Positions 1 to 8,094 of a DNA stretch of 64,000 bases are shown one piece after another. Each line of letters starts with the position of its first letter. The stretch's first letter is position 1. A model generated the notes under the pieces. It did not search any database. It was not told the DNA's origin and saw nothing but the letters and a program-made list of their open reading frames with translations. The position numbers and the translations under genes were made by a program. The DNA comes from Streptantibioticus cattleyicolor NRRL 8057 = DSM 46488 (GTDB lineage Bacteria; Actinomycetota; Actinomycetes; Streptomycetales; Streptomycetaceae), in the NCBI RefSeq assembly GCF_000240165.1, contig NC_017586.1, positions 3,410,001-3,474,000 on the forward strand, given 5' to 3'.

Positions 1-1
1 G

Positions 2-1084
2 GTCACCTACCGCGGGGTGCGGGTGGGCACCGTCGGGCCGATCACGCTCACCGCGGACGGCGTGGAGGCCCAGTTGCGCATCGACGACTCGGCGCCGCCG
101 ATCCCCGCCCGGCTGCACGCCGTGGTGGCCGACCTGTCGGCCGTCGGCGAGCAGTACATCGACCTGCGGCCCACCACCGACGGCGGCCCCTACCTCGCCG
201 ACGGCGCCCGGGTCCCGGCCGCCGAGACCAGCGTCCCGGCACCGGTGACCAACCTGCTCACCAGCGTGGACAACCTGACCGCCTCCGTCCCGCTCACCTC
301 GCTGCGCACCGTGGTCGGCGAGCTGGGCGACGCCTTCGCCGGACAGGCCGGCAACCTCCAGGCGCTGCTGGACAACGGCTCGAAGTTCGTCGCCTCCGCC
401 GACCAGGCGCTCCCCACCGACCGGACGCTGATGCGCGACGGCGCCACCGTGCTGCGCACCCAGGCCGACGAGGGCCAGGCCATCTCCGGCTTCGCCACCG
501 GCGCCCGGGAACTGGCCGGGCAGCTCGCCGCCTCCGACACCGACCTGCGCCGCGTCATCGCCGCCGCCCCCGAGGCGGCCGGCCAGGTCAGCGCGTTGCT
601 GCGGGACCTCGACCCCGACCTCAGCGTGGTGCTGGCCAACCTGCTGACCACCTCCGAGGTGGCCGTCACCCGGCAGCACGGCACCGAGGAACTCCTCGTC
701 CGGCTGCCCGCGCTGGCCGCCGCCGGCTCGACCGCCGTCACCCCCGCCGGTGCCCGCTTCGGCATGGCCGTCACCTTCTTCGCCCCGCTGCCGTGCACCG
801 CCGGATACGCCGGGACGACCTACCGCAACGGCCTGGACGTGAGCCCGGGCCCGGCGTGGAACACCGGTGCGCGCTGCACCGCGCCGCCGGGCAGCGGGAC
901 CGACGTGCGGGGGTCGGCCAACGCCCCCTCCGGCGGCCCGGTGCCCTCGCCGGCCCGGCCCGGGTCACTGCTGCCGCACGCCGCCGGTGCCCAGGGACTG
1001 CCCGGTGCGCTGTCGTTGCCGGCGCTGCCGTCGGGCGGGCCGTCCGGCATGGCCGGGCTGCTCGGGCTCGGGGGCGGACGGTGA
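2..1084 (+). CDS. MCE-family lipid-transport protein, 5' partial
   Basis: The reading frame is open to the window edge and the N-terminus, including the membrane anchor, lies upstream. The visible part begins inside an MCE domain (VTYRGVRVGTVGPI, then LDGVEAQLRIDD-like strands and the segment EQYIDLRP). It continues into a long helical region (about residues 90-230) and a Gly/Pro/Ser-rich C-terminal tail. MCE proteins form hexameric lipid-binding tunnels of Mce importers on the outer face of the membrane. As the last MCE gene before the Mce-associated membrane genes, it probably fills the sixth (MceF-like) position. The next gene starts inside its stop codon. Confidence 0.85.
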   Translation, partial: VTYRGVRVGTVGPITLTADGVEAQLRIDDSAPPIPARLHAVVADLSAVGEQYIDLRPTTDGGPYLADGARVPAAETSVPAPVTNLLTSVDNLTASVPLTSLRTVVGELGDAFAGQAGNLQALLDNGSKFVASADQALPTDRTLMRDGATVLRTQADEGQAISGFATGARELAGQLAASDTDLRRVIAAAPEAAGQVSALLRDLDPDLSVVLANLLTTSEVAVTRQHGTEELLVRLPALAAAGSTAVTPAGARFGMAVTFFAPLPCTAGYAGTTYRNGLDVSPGPAWNTGARCTAPPGSGTDVRGSANAPSGGPVPSPARPGSLLPHAAGAQGLPGALSLPALPSGGPSGMAGLLGLGGGR

Positions 1085-1584
1085 CCCGGCGGCGGGTGGC
1101 CTGGTGGGCGGCGGGCGCGGTCGCGGTGGCGCTGTGCGCCTTCTCCGGCTGGTGGTACGCCGCCGCCCGCACCGATTCCGCGCTCTCCTACGGCACCGCC
1201 CGGGACGCCGTACTGGCCGCCGCCCGCCTCCAGATCACCCGGCTCGGCAGCGTGGACGCGGGCCATGTGGACGCCGGGCTCGGCCAGTGGCTGGACGCCA
1301 CCACCGGACCGTTGCACGACCAGCTCGGCCGCACCCGGGCGAGCGACGCGGCCGGTCTGAGGAAGTCCGGCAACTCCGCCCGCACCACGGTCACCGACGC
1401 CGCCGTCACCGAACTGGACGACCGGGCCGGCACCGCCCGGGCCATCGCCACCGTCACCGTACGGATCACCCCGCGCGACGGCACGGCCACCACCGACCGC
1501 AAGCGCTTCGAGGCCGCGCTGGCCCGCACCCCCGCGGGGTGGAAACTCACCGCGCTCTCCGCCGTACCGGTCGGCGGAGGCTGA
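1081..1584 (+). CDS. Mce-associated membrane protein
   Basis: A 167-residue protein whose GTG start overlaps the stop of the MCE gene (GTGA), so the two are translationally coupled. It has a short basic N-terminus (VTRRRVAW), one transmembrane helix (about residues 5-23) and an extracytoplasmic domain ending in AGWKLTALSAVPVG. This matches the small Mce-associated (Mam) membrane proteins that follow mce genes in actinomycetes and are thought to stabilise the importer. A longer in-frame extension upstream lies over the MCE gene and was not used. Confidence 0.75.
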   Translation: MTRRRVAWWAAGAVAVALCAFSGWWYAAARTDSALSYGTARDAVLAAARLQITRLGSVDAGHVDAGLGQWLDATTGPLHDQLGRTRASDAAGLRKSGNSARTTVTDAAVTELDDRAGTARAIATVTVRITPRDGTATTDRKRFEAALARTPAGWKLTALSAVPVGGG

Positions 1585-1586
1585 CC

Positions 1587-2174
1587 GTGGACACCGGAGA
1601 GGAACGCGAAGGCGTGACCACCGTCGACGACCCGCCGCAGGCCCAGGCCGCCCCCGACGCCGGACGGCCCGTCCGCGTCCGATGGCGCCGCCCGCTGCTC
1701 GTCCTCGCCGCGCTGGTGGTGCTGGTCGGCTGCGGAACGCTGCTGTACGAGGGGTTCCGGCTGCGCGCGGCGCCCGCGGTGACCAACCGGGCGCTCACCG
1801 ACGCCGCCGCCACCGACGCCGTGGCCGGCGAGGTCGGCGACGCCCTGGCCAAGGTGTTCTCCTACGGGCCCGACAGCACCGAGGCCACCGGCGGCACCGC
1901 CCGGGACCTGCTCGCCGGCCCCGCCGCCGACCAGTACCGGGCGCTCTTCGCCCAGGTCGCGCCACGCGTCACCGAACAACGGCTCACCCTTACCACCCAC
2001 GTGGTGCGCACCGGGGTGATCCGGCTCACCGGCGACCGCGCCGACCTGCTGGCCTTCCTCGACCAGCGGGCACAGCGGCAGGGCAAGGCGGCCACCACGG
2101 CCGCGGCACAGCTCTCGGTCACCGCGCGACGCGTCGGCGGCCACTGGCGGATCACGGACCTGCGGGCCCGGTAG
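1587..2174 (+). CDS. Mce-associated membrane protein
   Basis: A 195-residue protein. GTG at 1587 has GGAGG six bases upstream; GTG at 1614 with GGAGAGG is an alternative. An acidic and Pro-rich cytoplasmic N-terminus is followed by one transmembrane helix (LLVLAALVVLVGCGTLLYEG, about residues 37-56). The extracytoplasmic domain ends GGHWRITDLRAR, like other Mce-associated proteins. It shares the layout of the downstream gene at 2771, including the ALTDA, VFSYG/LFSYD and TGDRA segments, so the operon carries two alternating types of Mam protein. Confidence 0.75.
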   Translation: MDTGEEREGVTTVDDPPQAQAAPDAGRPVRVRWRRPLLVLAALVVLVGCGTLLYEGFRLRAAPAVTNRALTDAAATDAVAGEVGDALAKVFSYGPDSTEATGGTARDLLAGPAADQYRALFAQVAPRVTEQRLTLTTHVVRTGVIRLTGDRADLLAFLDQRAQRQGKAATTAAAQLSVTARRVGGHWRITDLRAR

Positions 2175-2189
2175 GGGAGGAGGAGACGG

Positions 2190-2741
2190 ATGGGGCGATG
2201 GACGCGACGCGGCCCGCTGCCACTGGTCGCCGCGTGGCTCGCGGTGCTGGCCGCGGTGGCCGCCGGCTGGGCCGGGTGGACCTGGTACGCGGCGGCGCAC
2301 GACACCTCGGCCGCCTACGCGGCCACCCGCGACCAGGCGCTGGCCGCCGGAGAACAGGCGGTGCTCAACCTCAACACCCTCGACCACGACCACATCGACC
2401 AGGGCCTGGACACCTGGGACCGTTCCACCACCGGCGACCTGCGCAGCCAACTCGCCCAGGGCCGCGCCGAGTTCACCAAGCAGGTACGCCAGGCCGGGAC
2501 GACCACCTCGGCCAAGGTGCTCTCCGGCGCCCTGACCGAACTCGACGACCACGCCGGCAAGGCCACCGTCATGATCGCCCTGCGGCTGACGGTACGCACC
2601 GGCGGCGGACAGCCGGTCATCAAGGACAGCCGCATGCTCGGGGAACTGGCCCGCACCCCGCAGGGCTGGAAGCTCAGCGCCCTCGGCCAGGCGCCCACCG
2701 GCGACACCGCCGACCCTTCGGCCGCCCCGGCCACCCCGTGA
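2190..2741 (+). CDS. Mce-associated membrane protein
   Basis: A 183-residue protein starting at ATG with a strong ribosome site (GGGAGGAGGAG) just upstream. It has one transmembrane helix (about residues 10-30: PLVAAWLAVLAAVAAGWAGW) followed by WYAAAHDTSAAYAATRDQAL and an extracytoplasmic domain ending TPQGWKLSALGQAP. It is clearly related to the protein at 1081 (shared WYAAA, TELDD and GWKLSAL segments), so the pair probably arose by tandem duplication. Confidence 0.75.
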   Translation: MGRWTRRGPLPLVAAWLAVLAAVAAGWAGWTWYAAAHDTSAAYAATRDQALAAGEQAVLNLNTLDHDHIDQGLDTWDRSTTGDLRSQLAQGRAEFTKQVRQAGTTTSAKVLSGALTELDDHAGKATVMIALRLTVRTGGGQPVIKDSRMLGELARTPQGWKLSALGQAPTGDTADPSAAPATP

Positions 2742-2770
2742 CCCCCTTGAGGACGTGAAGGACCGCCCCG

Positions 2771-3421
2771 ATGTCCACCACCCGGCACGTGATCAACCGT
2801 CAACGCCGACTGGCCGCCGCCGCGACCCGCCGCCCCGCCGTCCCACCGCCCCGGCCCGTCCCTTCGGCCGCGCCGCCCGTCGCCCGTCCCGCCCGCCCGT
2901 CCCGCGCCCGGCCCGTCGTCGCCGCGCTCGCCGCCCTCACCGTGTGCCTCGGTGCCTTCGCCGGCTGGGCCGCCGGCCACGCGGGCACCCTGCGCGACAC
3001 CTCCGCCACCCGCAACTCCGCCCTCACCGACGCCCCCCGCACCAGCGAGGTCAAGGGCGCCATCACCCAGGCGGTGAACACCCTCTTCTCCTACGACTAC
3101 GCCGCCACCGCCAAGACCACCGACGCGGCCCGCCAACTCCTCACCGGCAAGGCCGTCCAGCAGTACGCCACCCTCTTCACCGCCGTCCGCGCCCAGGCCC
3201 CCGCCCGCAAACTCGTCCTCACCACCACCGTCACCGACGCCGGAGTCACCCGCCTGACCGGCGACCGCGCCCAACTCCTCGTCTTCGTCGACCAACGCAA
3301 CACCAGCGCCGCCGCCGCGTCCTCCACCGACCAGACCGCCAGCTCCCCCGCGATGTTCACGGTCGACGCGGTCCGGCAGGACGGCAGGTGGAAGATCTCC
3401 GGTATCGACACGTTCGGCTGA
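2771..3421 (+). CDS. Mce-associated membrane protein
   Basis: A 216-residue protein with an ATG start behind GAGGACGTGAAGGA. A long basic, Pro/Ala-rich cytoplasmic segment (about 55 residues) precedes one transmembrane helix (VVAALAALTVCLGAFAGWAA). The extracytoplasmic domain ends DGRWKISGIDTFG. It resembles the protein at 1587. It is the last gene of the mce operon; the converging gene at 3428 ends only six bases away. Confidence 0.75.
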   Translation: MSTTRHVINRQRRLAAAATRRPAVPPPRPVPSAAPPVARPARPSRARPVVAALAALTVCLGAFAGWAAGHAGTLRDTSATRNSALTDAPRTSEVKGAITQAVNTLFSYDYAATAKTTDAARQLLTGKAVQQYATLFTAVRAQAPARKLVLTTTVTDAGVTRLTGDRAQLLVFVDQRNTSAAAASSTDQTASSPAMFTVDAVRQDGRWKISGIDTFG

Positions 3422-3427
3422 CCGGGG

Positions 3428-3757
3428 TCACTGCTGATGCGGAGGACGACTGAGCCGGATCCCCCGCCCCCGCCGACGCAGGAACTGCGCGTACGGCCCG
3501 TCCGGCGAGTTGTCCGGAAAGCCGAACTCCCGGAAATTGTCGATCGGGTCCCCGGCGAACGACATCTGGATCGCGCACTCCGTACACCACACCAACGACC
3601 GCGGCAACGGCGTCCCCGGCGCCTGCCACACCATGTCCTCGGGCTCGTACCGCTCCAGGTCGATCAACAACGTCACCAGCCGCCCCTCCTCCCCCAGGTC
3701 GCCCTCCTCCTTGCCGCACGTGTTGCAGCGAACCTGCCGCCTGTGCTTCCCCGCCAT
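3428..3757 (-). CDS. Hypothetical zinc-ribbon-like protein
   Basis: A 109-residue soluble protein with two CxxC pairs, CNTCG near residue 11 and CTEC near residue 58, spaced as in a small zinc ribbon. It is acidic in the middle (LIDLERYEPEDMVW) and basic at the C-terminus (FLRRRGRGIRL). Codon use is typical of the host. No function is recognised. It converges on the mce operon and is transcribed alone. Confidence 0.6.
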   Translation of the reverse strand: MAGKHRRQVRCNTCGKEEGDLGEEGRLVTLLIDLERYEPEDMVWQAPGTPLPRSLVWCTECAIQMSFAGDPIDNFREFGFPDNSPDGPYAQFLRRRGRGIRLSRPPHQQ

Positions 3758-3812
3758 ACCCCAACCACCCCGACCCGGACCCCCGTTGACCCGTCACCCT
3801 ACTGAGGCGAGG

Positions 3813-3995
3813 TTATGCGTGGGCGGGGGGTTCATCCTGTTGGAGTAGTCCGGTGGGGACGTGCGGCAGCCGGACGGACCACCGGCCGCGCCGCAGGGTG
3901 CACATCCCGTCGGGGGTGAGGGTCGCCGTGGCTCCGTACGAGCCGGCATTCCGGCCGCGTTCCTGAACACGAGTTCGCCAACGACAACGAGCCAT
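3813..3995 (-). other. Possible small or remnant ORF in the 3758-4088 gap
   Basis: This 330-base gap precedes the graspetide locus. On the minus strand an open frame of 60 codons has host-like third-position GC only in its second half (from about codon 18, GSYGATATLTPDG, to the stop). Its first codons are AT-richer and unlike the neighbours. That pattern suggests either a short real gene with a misplaced start or a 5'-truncated remnant. No family is recognised. The rest of the gap is AT-richer and likely holds the promoter of the plus-strand RiPP genes. Confidence 0.25.
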
Positions 3996-4088
3996 CGCGC
4001 GCTGCCAATTCGACCGAATGCCCTCTGTCGAAACGCCGGAACACGGCGCGAAACTGTGCGCCGAAAGCCACGAGCACCGGAGGTGTAA

Positions 4089-4337
4089 GTGAGTGGGACC
4101 GCCGCGCCCTGGGGCGTGACTCGCATGAAACCCTATCCGGAATCAGTCGTTCTCCCGGCTGCGACGGTCGTTCTCGATCCCACGACGCAGACTGGGCGAT
4201 GGGTCGGCTCCGACGGTCTGGACGCGCCTCTTTCCGCGCGGCACAAGAGGTCCGAGACGAACAAGGAGACCAGCACCAGGACCAGTCTCGACGGCAACGC
4301 GGATCAGGGCAACGATCAGGAAGGCGACACGGATTGA
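4089..4337 (+). CDS. Graspetide (ATP-grasp-modified RiPP) precursor peptide
   Basis: An 82-residue precursor starting at GTG with GGAGGT four bases upstream. The leader has the hallmarks of the Streptomyces ATP-grasp RiPP family: APWGVTRMKPYP, then VVLDPTTQTGRWVG. The presumed core is the last ~28 residues. It is rich in Thr/Ser in its first half (SETNKETSTRTS) and in Asp/Glu in its second half (DGNADQGNDQEGDTD), as needed for side-chain ester rings joining Thr/Ser hydroxyls to acidic side chains. The single SLDG motif is a plausible aspartimide site for the methyltransferase encoded two genes on. The stop codon overlaps the TTG start of the ligase gene. Confidence 0.88.
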   Translation: MSGTAAPWGVTRMKPYPESVVLPAATVVLDPTTQTGRWVGSDGLDAPLSARHKRSETNKETSTRTSLDGNADQGNDQEGDTD

Positions 4338-5305
4338 CGACAGCCACTCCTGTTGTCGTCGTCTCGCGGGTCGATGATGTGACAGCCGACGCGGTCACCG
4401 AGGAATTGAACCGGCGGCGCGTTCCTGTTGTACGTCTCGATCCAGGAGACTTCCCGGGGGACCTGTCCGTCGCGGCCCGTCTGGACGAGGACGGGATGCG
4501 TGGGTACGCCCGAACCCGAACGCGCGTCGCCGACCTTGATCGTGTCCGATCTGTGTACTGGCGCCGACCGCGCCCGTATACGGCTCCCTCCGGGACGGGG
4601 GAGCAGGACGCCCGCTGGGCCAGGGAAGAAGCGCGTTACGGGCTCGGGGGCGTCCTTGCCTCGCTCCCCGGGGCGCACTACGTGAACCACCCGTGGCGGA
4701 ACCGGGACGCCGAGTACAAGCCCGCGCAACTCACCGTCGCGGCGCGCTGCGGCTTCAGCGTTCCGCCGACCCTGCTCACCAATGACGAGACCGCTGCCCG
4801 TGACTTCATCCGCGAACACGGATCCGTCGTCTACAAACCGCTACGGAGCACCGACTATTTCAGTGCCGACGGCCGAGCGCTCACGGTATGGGTCGAGGAA
4901 GTCGCCCCCACCGAGTTGAACGCCGGTATCGCCCACACCATGCACCTGTTCCAGAAGCGCGTACGGTCTGTCGCCGATCTCCGGGTGACAGCCGTGGGAG
5001 AAGGGGTCTTCACGGTTCGAATCGACGGTTCGCCCGGCCTGGACTGGCGGCGACACTACGACATTCTTTCGTACTCGCTCATCGAGACCCCGCCGGACCT
5101 GGCGAAGAGTGTGCGGCGGTATCTGAACGCCTTCGGACTCGTCTTCGGAGCCTTCGACTTCGGCATGGACCGGGATGGCCGTATCTGGCTGTACGAGTGC
5201 AATCCGAACGGGCAATTCGCCTGGTTTCCGGAACCGATCACCGGCAGGATCGTCACCGCCGTCGCCGACCAGCTCCAGCACGCAGGAGAGCACCGTGCCC
5301 GCTGA
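4334..5305 (+). CDS. ATP-grasp ribosomal peptide maturase (graspetide synthetase)
   Basis: A 323-residue cytoplasmic ligase. I chose TTG at 4334 because it overlaps the precursor stop (TTGA), has AGGAAGG upstream and gives the normal family length; the longer frame from 4199 overlaps the precursor. The N-terminal domain starts TPVVVVSRVDDVTADAV. ATP-grasp features include SVVYKPLRSTDYF, FGAFDFGMDRDG and the metal-binding segment LYECNPNGQFAWF near residue 295. The enzyme should phosphorylate acidic side chains of the core and join them to Thr/Ser as macrolactones. It sits between its precursor and the PIMT-type methyltransferase, whose start overlaps its end by 11 bases. Confidence 0.9.
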   Translation: MTTATPVVVVSRVDDVTADAVTEELNRRRVPVVRLDPGDFPGDLSVAARLDEDGMRGYARTRTRVADLDRVRSVYWRRPRPYTAPSGTGEQDARWAREEARYGLGGVLASLPGAHYVNHPWRNRDAEYKPAQLTVAARCGFSVPPTLLTNDETAARDFIREHGSVVYKPLRSTDYFSADGRALTVWVEEVAPTELNAGIAHTMHLFQKRVRSVADLRVTAVGEGVFTVRIDGSPGLDWRRHYDILSYSLIETPPDLAKSVRRYLNAFGLVFGAFDFGMDRDGRIWLYECNPNGQFAWFPEPITGRIVTAVADQLQHAGEHRAR

Positions 5306-6431
5306 CCCCGCCGCGCTCCGCCTCGCCCTGGCCGAGGACATCGCCACCGCCGATCCGACCCTCGACCCGGGGTGGCGCGATGCCGTGGCGGCCGTCCCCC
5401 GGGAGCTGTTTCTCGGCTCCTCGGTCTTCCGCCCCGCCGACGGCGGATGGCAACCCGTCCACCGGGCGGAGACCGGAGAAGACGAGTGGCTGCGGATGGT
5501 CTACTCCGACCGGACATGGGTCACCCAGGTCGGGGAGAAGAACGCAGCCGACGCCACCGGCCCGGTCTCCGGTAGCCCCACGTCCTCGGCCACGCTTCCT
5601 TCCCTGGTGGTACGCACGGCCCACCTCGCGCGACTGCGTCCCGGCCAGAAGGTCCTCGAAGTAGGCACCGGCACCGGCTACTCCACCGCTGTGCTGTGCC
5701 ACCGGCTGGGGCCCGGCAACGTCGTCAGCATCGAGTACGACGCCGACGTGGCGGCGAGCGCCTCCGCACACCTCAAGGAGGCGGGATGCACGCCGACGCT
5801 CGTGGTCGGAGACGGCCTGCAAGGCTGCAAGGAGTACGCCGACTACGACGCGATCATCGCCACCTGCTCCGTGCGGTCCGTCCCGCCCTCGTGGTTCTGG
5901 CAACTCAACGACGGCGGTTCGATCACCACCACCATCTGCGGATGGATGCTCGCCGCCGGTCTGATCCGCCTCGTCCTCGACGACGAGGGAACCGCACACG
6001 GCCGCTTCACCGGCGACACCATCACCTACATGCTCGCCCGGCCCCACGAGCGCCCCCTGGCCCCGGTCTTCTTCCGCCTGGAAGGCGATACCCGCCGCAC
6101 ACGGCTGGACCCCGGCCTCCTGGAGGAATGGGCAGGTCGATTCGTCGCCCAGCTCGCGGCCCCCTCCGCGGAACTGCTGACCACCGGTTCCGGCATCGTT
6201 CTCCGCGACGTGGCCACCGGCTCGCAAGCGTGGACCCAACCCGAGGGCAAGGGGTCGACGGTGCACCAGCACGGCCCCCTCCGCCTGTGGGACCAGGTCG
6301 AGGAAGCCCTCACCCGCTGGCAGGACGCGGGAGCCCCCGCCCTGACGGAGTTCGGAATGACCGCCACCCCGTTCGACCAGAAGGTGTGGATCGGTTCCCC
6401 TCGGGGACCGAGCTGGCGGCTCCCCGTCTGA
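5295..6431 (+). CDS. PIMT-like O-methyltransferase of the graspetide locus
   Basis: A 378-residue protein; GTG at 5295 lies seven bases behind a GGAG site. The fold is protein-L-isoaspartate O-methyltransferase: SAM motif KVLEVGTGTGYSTAVL near residues 118-133, acidic motif SIEYDADV, and a substrate segment around SATLPSLVV. It carries a long C-terminal extension (about residues 240-378) absent from the housekeeping repair enzyme. In known graspetide clusters such homologs methylate an Asp of the cyclised peptide, which then collapses to an aspartimide (fuscimiditide type). That role is inferred here from gene context. Confidence 0.85.
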   Translation: MPADPAALRLALAEDIATADPTLDPGWRDAVAAVPRELFLGSSVFRPADGGWQPVHRAETGEDEWLRMVYSDRTWVTQVGEKNAADATGPVSGSPTSSATLPSLVVRTAHLARLRPGQKVLEVGTGTGYSTAVLCHRLGPGNVVSIEYDADVAASASAHLKEAGCTPTLVVGDGLQGCKEYADYDAIIATCSVRSVPPSWFWQLNDGGSITTTICGWMLAAGLIRLVLDDEGTAHGRFTGDTITYMLARPHERPLAPVFFRLEGDTRRTRLDPGLLEEWAGRFVAQLAAPSAELLTTGSGIVLRDVATGSQAWTQPEGKGSTVHQHGPLRLWDQVEEALTRWQDAGAPALTEFGMTATPFDQKVWIGSPRGPSWRLPV

Positions 6432-6525
6432 CGCCGAGGCCATGGGTGCCGATCCTCGTCGGCGCGGCCAAGCGGTGCGGGCTCGCCACGTGATGCGGCC
6501 AGGGCCACGCGGGTGAGGTGGTGAC

Positions 6526-6564
6526 GGCGATCGGCCCCCGCACCCACCCGCGGGGGCCGTCGCC
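6526..6564. terminator. Intrinsic terminator-like hairpin
   Basis: A perfect 9-bp stem (GGCCCCCGC at 6533 with GCGGGGGCC at 6550, 8-base loop) is extended by a further GGCGA/TCGCC pairing across a small bulge. It lies between the end of the graspetide methyltransferase gene and the converging minus-strand gene at 6584, so it can serve both. Confidence 0.6.
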
Positions 6565-6583
6565 TTTCCGGCCGGTGGCCTCG

Positions 6584-6880
6584 TCAGGGGCGGAGGCGGA
6601 GATCCGGGGAGAGGATGAGGGGCGGGTACGGTGCGCCGTCCGCTCCGACCTGGATCCCGCCTTGCAGCCCGGTCCCGTTGCACTCCAAACAGTTGCTTTC
6701 GAGCACCTGCCCGCCATGCAGGTGCATCCGCAGCCACTTCGAGCCCCGGCAGTACCAGCAGGCTCCTTCGGGCTCCGGGTCGAGGACGCGGCGGTAGGCG
6801 GTCACCTCGGACAACGCCTTCACGACGGCCCACCCGCAGTGCGCCGGCTCCTGGTGTGCCGGACGCGATACGGGCCTCAC
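6584..6880 (-). CDS. Hypothetical DnaJ-type zinc-motif protein
   Basis: A 98-residue protein. GTG at 6880 overlaps the stop of the upstream gene, so I used it rather than the longer frame to 6925. Two zinc-binding pairs are visible, CWYCRGS and CLECNGTG, separated by about 25 residues, like the CxxCxGxG repeats of DnaJ-type zinc fingers. The C-terminal tail is Pro/Leu-rich. It is coupled to the 41-residue zinc-motif protein upstream. Function unknown. Confidence 0.6.
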   Translation of the reverse strand: MRPVSRPAHQEPAHCGWAVVKALSEVTAYRRVLDPEPEGACWYCRGSKWLRMHLHGGQVLESNCLECNGTGLQGGIQVGADGAPYPPLILSPDLRLRP

Positions 6881-7002
6881 TTGGACGGCCCGTTGCAGGC
6901 CGGGCAGTTGAGGCCGCCGAGCCAACCGGTGCCGCCGCAGGTGGTGCAGTTCGTGTCGACCGAGGTACGGAAGACCTCGCTGATCTCGCGGATGAACCTC
7001 AT
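6877..7002 (-). CDS. Very small DnaJ-type zinc-motif protein (41 aa)
   Basis: A 41-residue protein starting MRFIREISEVFRTSVDTN, with an excellent ribosome site (GGAGGAGAGG) before its ATG. It holds two zinc-binding pairs, CTTCGGTGW and CPACNGPSK, of the DnaJ CxxCxGxG type, which would make one compact zinc site. Its stop overlaps the GTG of the next gene, whose product carries the same motif type, so the two are probably made together. The promoter should lie in 7003-7271, where I see no other gene. Confidence 0.6.
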   Translation of the reverse strand: MRFIREISEVFRTSVDTNCTTCGGTGWLGGLNCPACNGPSK

Positions 7003-7271
7003 CGTCCTCTCCTCCTGTGCCGGTGAGGAGCGGCGGGGCGGGCGCCTCGTCCGGTCCCGCCGCTCCTGGACGCGATGGTGCCCCCGTCCACGTGTCCCGC
7101 AGCCTGGGCCCGGGACGGCCATGGCCGAAGCCGGCGGGAGGTGCCCCACGCTACGAGTCATTCCATGATCAAGTCGGGCTTTCGTTCTCTTTCCGACCTA
7201 CCGAGGGACACCCTGGTGACGCGGCCACGCACAAGACGCCCTCGCCCGGTCCCGGAGGACCGGGCGGGTCG

Positions 7272-7478
7272 TCAGTCCCCTCGCACGATGTGCTGCCGCC
7301 GCACCGGCGGGAAGGCGTAGCGGTAGTCCGGCCGTGACCGGGGGAGCACGTCGGTGAACCGCGCTCGTGGCAGTCCGTCGGTGAACGGGCTCTCCGCGCG
7401 GGAGATGAGCTGGTGCGCGGTCCGGCAGTCCCGGCAGGCGTAGTAGGAGGGGCCGACGATGGTGGAGCATCCGTTCAT
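7272..7478 (-). CDS. Small Cys-motif protein, partner of resolvase-like protein
   Basis: A 68-residue protein (ATG at 7478 within ATGA, overlapping the stop of the upstream gene). It contains GPSYYACRDCRTAHQLI with one CxxC pair, then AESPFTDGLPR, and ends YRYAFPPVRRQHI. The protein at 18249 is a clear paralog (GPSYWACGACRSALRLI, AESPFRDGVPR, MAWAFPPWPRR) but keeps a second CxxC near its N-terminus that is missing here. In both places the gene follows a resolvase-like gene. Function unknown. Confidence 0.6.
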   Translation of the reverse strand: MNGCSTIVGPSYYACRDCRTAHQLISRAESPFTDGLPRARFTDVLPRSRPDYRYAFPPVRRQHIVRGD

Positions 7479-7879
7479 CGCGGCAGCGGTGCCCCCGGCA
7501 GGAGCCCGGCCGGCTCGCTGCGGCCGTCCGGCAGGATGCGTTCGCCGAAGCATGTCTCCACGCGGGCGCCGAGCGCCAGCAACCGTTTGACGAGGATCGT
7601 GCGTTTGGCCCGGTCGTGGCTGATGCGGTCCCAGTCGTGGACGAGGCACACGCGGGGGCGTTCCTTGTCGGCTGCCGCGAGGGTGCGCATCAGTCGTTCG
7701 AAGTTGGGCCGCTGGTTGAGGAGCAACGCGGCGTCGCCGGTGTCGACGAACCATCCGCCGATCTCCCACCGCTGCCGGTCGGCGTGGTCGGCGCAGACCC
7801 GGGCCCGCCGTTCCAGTACGCCCCGGGGCCCCGCCAGGTGCCGGTCGTAGACGAACGCCACCGGTGCCCGGGCGGTCAC
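7475..7879 (-). CDS. Resolvase-like single-domain protein, probably non-catalytic
   Basis: A 134-residue protein starting at GTG 7879, which overlaps the preceding stop. It looks like the N-terminal domain of serine recombinases (VAFVYDRHLAG, ADRQRWEIGGWFVDTGDAAL, RPNFERLMRTL, VCLVHDWDRISHDRAKR). The catalytic Ser expected after YxR is replaced (YDRHLAG) and no DNA-binding recombinase domain follows, so I do not call it a recombinase. It is a paralog of the gene at 17869. It forms a tight operon with the genes at 7876, 8091 and 7272. Confidence 0.6.
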   Translation of the reverse strand: MTARAPVAFVYDRHLAGPRGVLERRARVCADHADRQRWEIGGWFVDTGDAALLLNQRPNFERLMRTLAAADKERPRVCLVHDWDRISHDRAKRTILVKRLLALGARVETCFGERILPDGRSEPAGLLPGAPLPR

Positions 7880-8094
7880 CGGACGCCTCCGCGGATCCGC
7901 GTCAGCGCGGGCTGCACCTGGTGGATGTCCGCGCGCCACTCGGTCCCGCCACCGAGGGGGCGTAGGTAGACCACGTCGGGCGGTCCGGGCAGCGTGTACG
8001 GCTCGCCGATCCCGGCGACGGTGCCGTGCAGGCCGGTGGCGGGGTCGTAGGCGGGTACGCCGTGGCGGATCCAGGGTGGGGTGCGGGGGGTCAT
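7876..8094 (-). CDS. Hypothetical small protein
   Basis: A 72-residue protein (MTPRTPPWIRHGVPAYDPAT) with a Gly/Pro-rich, mostly beta-type sequence containing VYLRPLGGGTEWRADIHQVQ. It is coupled at both ends by start-stop overlaps (ATGA with the gene at 8091, GTGA with the gene at 7475). Its small size, beta content and WLRP/YLRP-like segment recall the protein at 63595, but the similarity is weak. No known domain. Confidence 0.5.
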   Translation of the reverse strand: MTPRTPPWIRHGVPAYDPATGLHGTVAGIGEPYTLPGPPDVVYLRPLGGGTEWRADIHQVQPALTRIRGGVR

